From contig CAWCSF010000010.1 of NCBI GenBank assembly GCA_963798195.1, positions 372,001-436,000 on the forward strand: a stretch of DNA of 64,000 nt, given 5' to 3'. Of the stretch, positions 27,217 through 34,356 are shown in pieces (position 1 is the stretch's first letter; every line of letters starts with the position of its first letter). The notes below the pieces were generated by a model that was not told the DNA's origin, ran no database searches, and saw only the letters and a program-made list of their open reading frames with translations. Made by a program: the position numbers and the translations under genes. Source of the DNA: CAVSRC01 sp963798195. Lineage in GTDB: Bacteria > Pseudomonadota > Alphaproteobacteria > Rhizobiales > Kaistiaceae.

Positions 27217-27913
27217 CGGCAACATCACCGGCCGCGAAGAGCGCGACGCGCTTGCCGGCGAATACGTGCTGGGCACTCTGGACGCTTCCGAGCGGCAGGC
27301 GGCCCAGGCGCGCATCGCAGCGGACCCGGAATTCCGTGCCTCGGTTGCCAGATGGCAGGAACGGCTTCAGCCGTTAACCGACGTCGCGACACCCGTGACG
27401 GTGCCGCCTGAACTATGGGATCGGATCGCATCGCGGCTCGGTGACAACGCGGCTCCCGATGCGACCAACGTGGTGGCGCTGCGCCGTTCGGTGATGCGCT
27501 GGCGTATCTCGACCGTTGCCTTTGCGGCCGCTGCTGCGGCGCTGGTGGCTTTCGTTGTGGTCGAACGCAACCAGCCGCCGTCACAGTCCGAGTTCGTGGC
27601 CGTGCTCACCGCGCCCGACGGCACGACACCGGCCTTTGTTGCCACGGTCGATGTTGCCAACCGCTCGCTGCAGATCATCCGTGTTGCTACGCCCCCTCCG
27701 CCCGACAAGAGCTATGAATTGTGGTCGATCCTGCCGGATCAGGCGCCGCGCTCTTTGGGCGTAGTGGAGAAGGCGAGCCTGCGCAGCGTCATCGGCGAAA
27801 AGCCATCGCCAGATGTAACTCTTGCGATAACACTGGAGCAGAGGGGCGGGTCGCCGACTGGCGCGCCGCAAGGGCCTCTGGTGTTCTCAGGAACGCTGCT
27901 GCCGGCGCGATAG
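27203..27913 (+). CDS. RskA-family anti-sigma factor
   Basis: A 236-residue membrane protein starting at GTG 27203 inside the end of the sigma gene. The cytoplasmic part has the RskA hallmark AGEYVLGTLDASERQAAQARI (about residues 15-35) and WQERLQPL. A single transmembrane helix lies at about 97-117, followed by the RskA extracytoplasmic domain (LQIIRVATPPPPDKSYELWSI, GVVEKAS, LAITLEQRGGSPTGAPQGPLVFSGTL). Such proteins sequester their ECF sigma partner until regulated proteolysis frees it. The usual HxxxCxxC zinc motif is absent, as expected for RskA. Confidence 0.93.
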   Translation: MTSTDGNITGREERDALAGEYVLGTLDASERQAAQARIAADPEFRASVARWQERLQPLTDVATPVTVPPELWDRIASRLGDNAAPDATNVVALRRSVMRWRISTVAFAAAAAALVAFVVVERNQPPSQSEFVAVLTAPDGTTPAFVATVDVANRSLQIIRVATPPPPDKSYELWSILPDQAPRSLGVVEKASLRSVIGEKPSPDVTLAITLEQRGGSPTGAPQGPLVFSGTLLPAR

Positions 27914-28376
27914 TCAGCGGTCTCGCCGATCGTTCCGGGCCAGGCCGGCGCTACGTTCATCGAGCAGTCGCCGCGCCTTGGGCCGACGCCGACACGACAT
28001 GCCCAGACAGGGTGCTAGCACCAAACGAAATCGGCCAGGCAACGGGCGGCGCCCACCAAGTGGCGTACCGGGTGTTCGAGGTGCGCTGTGATCACGAGGT
28101 CGGCAGCCTAGATCGTTCGTTCAAGGCAGGGGGCGAATCATCAATGGGCGGGTTGCCCCGAGCCCAGACTGGGCGAGGACACGACGGAACAACGTCGAGG
28201 CCCTGCTCGCTCACAGCGGACGATTAACGGTTTGGAACTTGCCTCAATGATGAGGCGACTGAAAGTCTGCGCGGCTGGACGAACGGAAAGCGGCCCGCCA
28301 GGGACGGGCCGCTCACCGTTCAGTTAGGACCAGGCGCGGGGGGCGACTTGACGAACCCGGTCCGCCGAACGACCCC
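27914..28376. other. 463-base spacer between rskA-like and fasciclin genes
   Basis: No convincing gene is present: the open frames here lack ribosome sites and resemble no known protein. Visible structure is a perfect 12-base palindrome (GGTGCTAGCACC, 28011-28022) and the strong hairpin listed separately at 28282-28320. The two flanking genes converge on this stretch. Confidence 0.6.
28282..28320 (-). terminator. Hairpin, probable terminator of the fasciclin gene
   Basis: An 8-base perfect stem GCGGCCCG/CGGGCCGC (28290-28297 and 28305-28312) is extended by an outer AACGG/CCGTT pairing. It lies 57 bases past the fasciclin stop on the minus strand. No T-run follows in that direction, so efficiency is uncertain. 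Confidence 0.5.
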
Positions 28377-28949
28377 TCAGCCCATCTTGGGGAGGAGGAC
28401 CGTGTCGATCACGTGGATGACGCCGTTGGACTGCTTCACATCGGCGATCGTGACGTGGGCGGTGTTGCCCATCTCGTCAGTGATCATGATCTTGTCGCCG
28501 TCGGTCTTCACGGTGAAGACGCAACCGCCGACGGTCTTGACCTTGTGGGCGCCGCCGTCGTCCATGACCATCTTCTTGATGGCATCCGACATCGCATCGG
28601 CAGCCACCACGTGGCAGGTCAGGATCTTGACGAGCTGGTCTTTGTTTTCCGGCTTGAGCAGGGTCTCAACCGTGCCGGCCGGGAGCTTCGCGAAAGCTTC
28701 GTTGGTCGGAGCGAAGACGGTGAACGGGCCCGGGCCGGAAAGCGTCTCGACAAGGCCGGCGGCCTTCACCGCCGCGACGAGCGTGGTGTGGTCCTTGGAG
28801 TTGACCGCGTTCTCGATGATGTTCTTCGAGGGATACATCGGCGCGCCGCCGACCTCGACCGTCATCTCGGCGGAACCGGCCGGAATGGCATAAAAGCTGG
28901 CCGATCCCATGAGGGCGGCGACTGCAACTGCGCGAACTAGGGATTTCAT
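28377..28949 (-). CDS. Secreted fasciclin (FAS1) domain protein
   Basis: A 190-residue protein starting at ATG 28949 after AGGAGA. A Sec signal peptide covers residues 1-27 (MKSLVRAVAVAALMG...SAEM). One FAS1 domain follows with both family boxes: FTVFAPTNEAFAKLP (about 75-90) and GVIHVIDTVLLP near the end. Two cysteines (LTCHVV, GGCVFTV) could form a disulfide. FAS1 domains are extracytoplasmic adhesion or binding modules. In mycobacteria such proteins (MPT70/MPT83) are the main SigK targets. Here the gene converges with a SigK/RskA-like pair 463 bases away, so it is a good candidate target. Confidence 0.93.
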   Translation of the reverse strand: MKSLVRAVAVAALMGSASFYAIPAGSAEMTVEVGGAPMYPSKNIIENAVNSKDHTTLVAAVKAAGLVETLSGPGPFTVFAPTNEAFAKLPAGTVETLLKPENKDQLVKILTCHVVAADAMSDAIKKMVMDDGGAHKVKTVGGCVFTVKTDGDKIMITDEMGNTAHVTIADVKQSNGVIHVIDTVLLPKMG

Positions 28950-29007
28950 TGGGGCTTCTCCTGAATTGGTTCTTGGGGCGTCTTCCCGTCAATGGGACGC
29001 CCACAGC

Positions 29008-29033
29008 TACGAGCCGTTTCGTGGAGAAGTTTC
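29008..29033 (-). promoter_or_regulatory. Candidate ECF-type promoter of the fasciclin gene
   Basis: On the minus strand GAAAC (29033-29029) and CGTA (29011-29008) are 17 bases apart, about 60 bases upstream of the fasciclin start. ECF promoters often have a GAAC-like -35 and a CGT-containing -10 at this spacing. I could not find an equally clear matching pair ahead of the sigma gene, so support is limited. Confidence 0.3.
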
Positions 29034-29091
29034 AGCAGGCCGAAAAGGCGCCGATCACAGGTCTGTGAAGTGTGCCCTGTGCGGCCGGAGA

Positions 29092-30208
29092 TCAGTGCAG
29101 CCGTGCGGTCGTCTTGCGCCGGATCAGGTCGAAATCGATCTCGGCGCCGAGTCCGGGCTTGTCGAACGGTGCGATGCGTACGAGACCGTCGGCGCCGACA
29201 GCGATTTCTTCCAACAAAGCGTATTTGTGGGCCGCGTCGGGCAGGATGACCTCGAAATATTCCGAGTTCCGGATCGCCATCAGCGCATGAAGGTTGGCGA
29301 CGTTGTTCAGTGAATTGCCGCCATGGTGGATCTCGTAGTTCATGTGAAACGCCTCGGCGAGGTGCGCCGCCTTGATGACGGCGGTGATGCCGCCCTTCAC
29401 GGCGACGTCGCCGCGCAGGTAGTCGGTGGCCCGCGCTAAGAGCCACGGCGCGTAAGCGGTGAACCCGCCGGGATTGTGCTCGGTCGCCATGATCGGGATG
29501 TCGAGCTTCTCCTTCAGCTTGACGTAGCTGTAGATGTCGTCGTCGGCGAGTGGGTCCTCGTACCAGGCGTAGCCCATCTCCTCGATGGCGCGGCCGACAC
29601 GCAGCGCCGCCGGGTAGTCATATGACCAGGTCGAAATCGAGCATCAGCACATAGTCGTCACCAACGGCCTTGCGCACCGCGGCGCACACCTTGATGTCGA
29701 AGTCCGGCTGTGCCGGCGGGTAAATCTTGTAGGCCTTCCAGCCGCGCGCCTTGAATGAGACCGCTTCCGCCGCATACTCCTCCGCCGTCGGAAAGGCCGG
29801 CGAACTGGCATAGGCGGGAACCTCGGTGCGGTAGCCACCGAGGAGCTTGTAGACCGGCAGGCCCGCGACCTTGCCCGCGATATCCCACAGTGCCACGTCG
29901 ATTGCGCCGATCGCGCGGTAGGTAGTGCCGCGGATGCTGAGCATCAACGTCTGCCAGATCGCCTCGCGCTGAAGTGGATCGCGGCCGAGGATGCGTGGCT
30001 TCAGCCGCTCGATCAGCGACGGCGCATCGTGCTCCGCGCCGGCGCCGGCTGTGCCGAGCACGGCATGCCCTTCAACGCCTTCGTCCGTCGCGATGGTGAG
30101 CAACCCCATCGTGGTCGGTGCGCCCAGCCGCTCTGACATGGCGCTGTAGCCCACCACCGGAATGTCGTCCCAGGTGAACAGGGTGATGCTGACTTCGGTG
30201 ATCTTCAT
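29092..30208 (-). CDS. Mandelate racemase/muconate lactonizing enzyme (enolase superfamily), frameshifted
   Basis: Joined, the two frames give about 371 residues, normal for the family. The N-terminal capping domain begins MKITEVSITLFTWDD; the barrel part has SSPAFPTAEEY, KARGWKAYKIYPPAQ (K-x-K-type catalytic region) and VLMLD. There the first frame ends wrongly as DFDLVI. Removing one A from the AAA run at 29634-29636 (plus strand) restores LDSTWSYDYPAALRVGRAIE and then MGYAWYEDPLADDD, with the metal-binding Glu-Asp. The C-terminus keeps ATEHNPGG and the His of YEIHHGGNS. These enzymes abstract an alpha-proton from acid sugars or related carboxylates; the substrate is unknown. The broken frame is probably a homopolymer sequence error. 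Confidence 0.87.
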
Positions 30209-30390
30209 GCTGGCTTTGCTCCCCGCCGGGCCAGCCGCTGGTCTTCGGCTTATGGCCGATCAGTGGCATATCGTTCGGCGCGCATTTCTGAAAATGGAAC
30301 CGTAGAGCCATAGCACTACACTAAATCGGACCGCCTCATCCAAGCCCCTCCGACTGACCCAGCCGTGGCTTGCACGCCCATTCGCAGGCT

Positions 30391-30467
30391 CATAAGGTCC
30401 GGCCAGGCGTCAGGGAAGGCGTCCCGTGAGTCAACCAATCCGGTCTACACCGGTTTGCCCATGACCA
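30391..30467 (+). pseudogene. Decayed duplicate of the aminotransferase 5' end
   Basis: These 77 bases match 30680-30754, the leader and first 14 codons of the aminotransferase gene at 30712, at about 80 % identity by hand alignment. CATAAGGTCCGGC and ACCAATCCGGTCTACACC are identical in both. The encoded peptide STNPVYTGLPMT differs from the gene's STNPVYTSLPMT by one residue, with mainly synonymous base changes, but the in-frame start codon is lost and similarity stops at 30467. It is a relic of an old duplication, not an assembly copy. Confidence 0.75.
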
Positions 30468-30478
30468 AGGGGCGCGTT

Positions 30479-30574
30479 CTAGCTGGCCTGCTGATTGCCC
30501 CAGGCAAGCACGAGCGCGAAAACGACAAACACGATCGTCACACCCGAGACGACGATCAGGGTTTCTGTTGGCAT
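30479..30574 (-). CDS. 31-residue single-pass membrane protein
   Basis: A short open frame starting at ATG 30574 with an excellent ribosome site (GGAGGG, 8 bases upstream). The product begins MPTETLIVVSG, has one hydrophobic helix (about residues 6-24, IVVSGVTIVFVVFALVLAW) and ends GNQQAS. Similar short proteins with an ETLIV start and an LAW end occur in Hyphomicrobiales as I recall, but I know no function. It lies between the relic and the intact aminotransferase head, on the opposite strand. Confidence 0.68.
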   Translation of the reverse strand: MPTETLIVVSGVTIVFVVFALVLAWGNQQAS

Positions 30575-30711
30575 GGTGGTTCCCTCCGTTGGAAAACACG
30601 AACTTCGAGTGACGGGGGGAAAGCGGCTTTGATTCAAATCAAGCAGAGCCGGCCTTGCTTGCGCGGCAAATGGCGCACCCATAAGGTCCGGCGACTGTCG
30701 GGAGGGCGTCT

Positions 30712-31890
30712 GTGAAATCGACCAATCCGGTCTACACCAGCTTGCCGATGACCATTTTCGAGGTGATGTCGCGGCTCGCCATCGAGCATGAGGCGATCAA
30801 CCTCGGTCAGGGGTTCCCGGATGTTGACGGCCCGGCCGATGTGAAACAGGCCGCAGCGGACGAGTTGCTCTCCGGCCTCAACCAGTATCCGCCTATGATG
30901 GGCGTCGTGGATCTGCGCAAGGCGGTCGCGGAGGCCAACCTGCGTTTCTACGGCCTCGACATCGACTGGCAGCGTGAGGTTCTCGTCACTTCGGGCGCCA
31001 CCGAGGCATTGTCGGACTGCATGGCGGGGCTGGTTGAATCTGGCGACGAAGTCGTTCTGATCGAGCCGCTCTACGATTGTTACCTGCCGCTGGTCCGCCG
31101 TGCCGGAGCCACCCCGCGTCTTGTGCGGGTCACACCGCCTGACTGGAAGCTTGATCCAGCCGCCTTGGCCGCAGCGTTTGGGCCGAAGACCAAGGCCATC
31201 CTCATCAACAATCCGATGAACCCGGCCGGCAAGGTCTTCTCGCCCGAAGAACTCTCGCTGATCGCCGATCTCTGCATCCGTCATGACGCCATCGCCATCT
31301 GCGACGAGGTGTATGAGCACATCCTTTTCGACGGACGGCGGAACATCCCCTTGATGACGTTCCCCGGCATGCGCGAGCGCTCGGTGCGCATCGGCTCGGC
31401 CGGCAAGACGTTCTCCCTGACCGGTTGGAAGGTCGGCTATGTCACCGCTCCGCCGCGCCTCCTCGATCCGATCACCAAGGCACACCAGTTCACGACCTTC
31501 ACCACGCCGCCGGCGTTTCAGAAGGCGGTGGCGTTCGGCCTCGCCAAGGGCGACGACTATTACGCCGGCCTTTCCGGCGATCTCCAGAAGAAGCGCGACC
31601 GCTTCGCAGCAGGCTTGACCGATCTCGGATTTGGCGTCGTCCCGTGCGCAGGCACATACTTCATCACGGCCGATGTCTCGCCGCTGCGCCTGAATGAAGA
31701 TGACGTCGATCTCTGCAAGCGGATGACGGTCGAGGCGCACGTTACCGCCGTGCCGATGTCCGCCTTCTACGACGGCGACGGGCCACGACACTTCGTCCGC
31801 TTCTGCTTCTCCAAGCGTGACGAGATTCTCGACGAGGCGATTGCGAGGGTAGGAGCATGGCTCGGCGATCGCCGTCGCGCCAGCGCATGA
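30712..31890 (+). CDS. PLP-dependent aminotransferase, class I/II
   Basis: A 392-residue fold-type I aminotransferase with GTG start at 30712. It has the N-terminal GLNQYPPMMGVVDLRKAVAE substrate region, TSGATEAL, NNPMNPAGKV, the CDEVYEH aspartate and the Schiff-base lysine in GSAGKTFSLTGWKVGY. The C-terminal arginine for substrate carboxylate is in HFVRFCFSK. It resembles the YbdL/kynurenine aminotransferase group, which act on methionine, aromatic amino acids or kynurenine; the substrate is not determined. The stop overlaps the start of the asparaginase gene (ATGA), so the two are probably translated together. Confidence 0.92.
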   Translation: MKSTNPVYTSLPMTIFEVMSRLAIEHEAINLGQGFPDVDGPADVKQAAADELLSGLNQYPPMMGVVDLRKAVAEANLRFYGLDIDWQREVLVTSGATEALSDCMAGLVESGDEVVLIEPLYDCYLPLVRRAGATPRLVRVTPPDWKLDPAALAAAFGPKTKAILINNPMNPAGKVFSPEELSLIADLCIRHDAIAICDEVYEHILFDGRRNIPLMTFPGMRERSVRIGSAGKTFSLTGWKVGYVTAPPRLLDPITKAHQFTTFTTPPAFQKAVAFGLAKGDDYYAGLSGDLQKKRDRFAAGLTDLGFGVVPCAGTYFITADVSPLRLNEDDVDLCKRMTVEAHVTAVPMSAFYDGDGPRHFVRFCFSKRDEILDEAIARVGAWLGDRRRASA

Positions 31891-32924
31891 GCAATCCGGT
31901 TCTCGTCGAAGTCACACGCGGGCCGCTGGTCGAAAGCTTTCATCGCGGCGCGATCGTCGTGGTCGATGCGAAGGGCGTGCGCCGCGCGGCCATTGGCGAT
32001 GTCGGACGGCTGACATTCCCGCGTTCCGCGGTGAAGGCTTTGCAGGCCCTTCCGCTGGTCGAAAGCGGCGCCGCCGATCACTACGGTTTCGGCAACGCCG
32101 AACTGGCGCTCGCCTGCGCCTCCCACGGAGGCGAGCCGCGCCACGTTGCGACGGCAAGCGCGATGCTCGCAAAAGCCGGTCGCAGCGAGGCCGACCTCGA
32201 GTGTGGACCCCAAATGCCGGCGAACCGCGAAGCAGCGGCGGAGTTGATCCGTGCGAGGATTCAGCCTGGGCCGCTCTGTAACAATTGCTCCGGCAAGCAT
32301 GCCGGCTTCATCTGCCTCGCCTGTCACGGCGGGATCGATCCGTCCGGCTACGTCAGCGTCGACCATCCCGTTCAGCGCGAGATCGCAGCGACGATGGAGG
32401 CGATGACCGGCGCGCCGCTGGGCATGGACGTCTGCGCCACGGATGGGTGCTCGATCCCGACTTGGGCCATCCCCCTCGACAGGCTGGCATTGGCCTTTGC
32501 GCGTTTCGTCGGGGGGGAAGGGCTCTCACCCGCCCGCGCCGCTGCCGCCCGCCGTCTGCGCGAGGCCTGCATGGCGGAGCCGTTCATGGTCGCCGGTACC
32601 GGCCGCTTCTGCACCGACGCAATGCGCTTGTTCCGCGACCGGCTCTTTGTGAAGACCGGCGCGGAGGGTGTCTTTTGCGCCGCGTTCCCCGAACTTGGCT
32701 TCGGCGTTGCGCTCAAATGCGATGACGGTGCTACGCGCGCATCAGAATTGATGATGGCTACGGTGGTCGACGCCTTCCTGCCCATGACGGAGGCGGAGCG
32801 GTTGGTGTTCGCCGATCGGCTGGCGCCCGCGGTGAAAACCCGTCGCGGCGCAACCGTCGGTACGATCCGGCCGGCGGCCGGACTGGTTGAATCACTCCGG
32901 CAGGGAAAAGCCGTAACGCACTGA
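31887..32924 (+). CDS. L-asparaginase of the Rhizobium etli inducible (zinc, class 3) type
   Basis: The ATG at 31887 overlaps the aminotransferase stop and gives 345 residues. The protein belongs to the Asparaginase_II family of R. etli ReAV, unrelated to E. coli AnsA/AnsB. With an offset of one, the ReAV active-site residues as I recall them are present: Ser47 and Lys50 (R-S-A-V-K), Ser79 (CASHGG), and the zinc ligands Cys134, Lys137 (NNCSGKH) and Cys188 (ATDGCS). It hydrolyses asparagine to aspartate and ammonia. Pairing with an aminotransferase suggests a small amino-acid nitrogen module. Confidence 0.93.
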   Translation: MSNPVLVEVTRGPLVESFHRGAIVVVDAKGVRRAAIGDVGRLTFPRSAVKALQALPLVESGAADHYGFGNAELALACASHGGEPRHVATASAMLAKAGRSEADLECGPQMPANREAAAELIRARIQPGPLCNNCSGKHAGFICLACHGGIDPSGYVSVDHPVQREIAATMEAMTGAPLGMDVCATDGCSIPTWAIPLDRLALAFARFVGGEGLSPARAAAARRLREACMAEPFMVAGTGRFCTDAMRLFRDRLFVKTGAEGVFCAAFPELGFGVALKCDDGATRASELMMATVVDAFLPMTEAERLVFADRLAPAVKTRRGATVGTIRPAAGLVESLRQGKAVTH

Positions 32925-34280
32925 TCAACTGACGCGATTGCGCTCGACCAGCAGATGCGGGAATTGCTCCGCGCCGCTTTGGGCGAGGTCGCCGGATGCC
33001 TTCTCGTCCCAGCGCATGCCGACCACAGCGCCTTTGTCGGCGCCCGAGATCAGGTTGTCGCTGATGACGGCCGAGCCGGCGCCATCCACCACCGTGACGG
33101 CGACACCAACTGGCGCCCGCCGGATCACGTTGCCGGTCGCAGCCACATCACGCAGGAACGGGCCCCAGCCCAGCATCATGCCGTAAAGCGGTGCCCCGTC
33201 GATGACGTTGCCCGTTGCTGCGGCGTCTGCTTCGACGGCGATGCCGACGCCGAAGGTGGGTCCGCCCTCCGGATAGGGGCCCTTGCCGGAAATATCGCGA
33301 ACGATGTTGCCTGAGACAACGCCCATACGGCCGCCGCTGTCGAAATTGGTGACGCTGATGCCCGTCGCCGCGCCCGCGACGATGTTGTTTGCGATGAGCG
33401 CGCCTTCGAAGCCGAACTCGGAATAGATGCCGACCTCGCCCGAGCGAAGGCAGCTATTGCCCGTGATCTGCACATTGGTGGCCGAATTGGCGCGCACTGC
33501 CGTGAAGGCGCAGTCGGCAATGCGGTTGTTGGCGACGATGACCCCGTGGGCGCGAAATACGTTGATGCCGTTGCCGTTCTGGCCGGTGCCACCGCTCGTT
33601 GCGTGGATGCGCTCGACGCGGTTGCCCGTGACGATGGTTCCGTCCTCGCCGGGGCTCCAGCGCCACACCAGGATGCCGCCATCGCCGCAGTCGGTGACGC
33701 TGTTGTCAGTAATGGAGAGGCCTGACGACTCAACCGAGCGAATGCCGACGCCCCGGGCTTCGGTGATCGTATTGCGGGTGATGCGTCCGCCCGACCGATC
33801 AACGGCAAGGGCCGTTCCAGCACTGCCGGTGAAGGTGCACTCGGCGATGGAGACGTCGCGGCACGCCACAAGGTGCACCAGTCCGGGCACGTGTTCACCA
33901 AACGGTCGGCCAGCACCGTCGATGGTGAGGCCGGATAGTTGTACCCGCTCACACCTCTCGCCGGTCAGCATGAAGTCGCCGCCGCTGAAGACCAGCTTTG
34001 TCGCGCCGGCTACGCCTGAGAGGCGCACGCGAGCAGGCAGCTTGAGCTGGGAAATCATGTACGTCCCGGCCGGCAGGAACACATCGCGATCGTCGTTGGA
34101 AGCGATTTCCAAAATCTGCTGCAGGCCGCGTGATTGATCGTTGGACTGCGTCGGATCAATACCGAGTTCGGTGGCGTTCAAGGTGCCGCGTAGCATCGGC
34201 GCGCCGCCATCCACCGCGGCGATAGCGGGTGTCGCGATGGCCGCAACGGCCGCTCCTGCGAGAAATCTGCGTCGGTTCAT
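32925..34280 (-). CDS. TIGR03808-type Tat-exported right-handed beta-helix protein
   Basis: A 451-residue protein. The N-terminus MNRRRFLAGAAVAAIATPAIA is a twin-arginine signal. The rest is a run of short parallel-beta-helix repeats with the patterns ITGNxxxxxGxxGI and VIxNNRI (for example SITDNSVTDCGDGGI, IVTGNRVERI, IVANNRIADC, ALIANNIVAGAATGI), starting with a pectate-lyase-like segment (VFLPAGTYMISQLKLPARVRLSG). This matches the uncharacterised TIGR03808 group of Rhizobiales. It is probably folded in the cytoplasm and exported to the periplasm to bind or cut a polysaccharide, but no catalytic site can be assigned. It ends right beside the asparaginase stop. Confidence 0.9.
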   Translation of the reverse strand: MNRRRFLAGAAVAAIATPAIAAVDGGAPMLRGTLNATELGIDPTQSNDQSRGLQQILEIASNDDRDVFLPAGTYMISQLKLPARVRLSGVAGATKLVFSGGDFMLTGERCERVQLSGLTIDGAGRPFGEHVPGLVHLVACRDVSIAECTFTGSAGTALAVDRSGGRITRNTITEARGVGIRSVESSGLSITDNSVTDCGDGGILVWRWSPGEDGTIVTGNRVERIHATSGGTGQNGNGINVFRAHGVIVANNRIADCAFTAVRANSATNVQITGNSCLRSGEVGIYSEFGFEGALIANNIVAGAATGISVTNFDSGGRMGVVSGNIVRDISGKGPYPEGGPTFGVGIAVEADAAATGNVIDGAPLYGMMLGWGPFLRDVAATGNVIRRAPVGVAVTVVDGAGSAVISDNLISGADKGAVVGMRWDEKASGDLAQSGAEQFPHLLVERNRVS

Positions 34281-34356
34281 GGCAATTCTCCCGAAACCGG
34301 AATCGGTTCCGTGAGGATCAAGTCTTGTGCCGCGCGATTGGTGCCGATTTGGGACG

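Noticed and set aside
27721..28227. A 168-codon plus-strand open frame extending past the rskA-like gene
   Set aside because: Its first part overlaps rskA in another frame, it has no ribosome site and no recognisable domain.
30426..30464. A functional short gene starting at GTG 30426 in the relic copy
   Set aside because: That frame reaches a stop within about a dozen codons and is shifted against the conserved peptide, so it is decayed.
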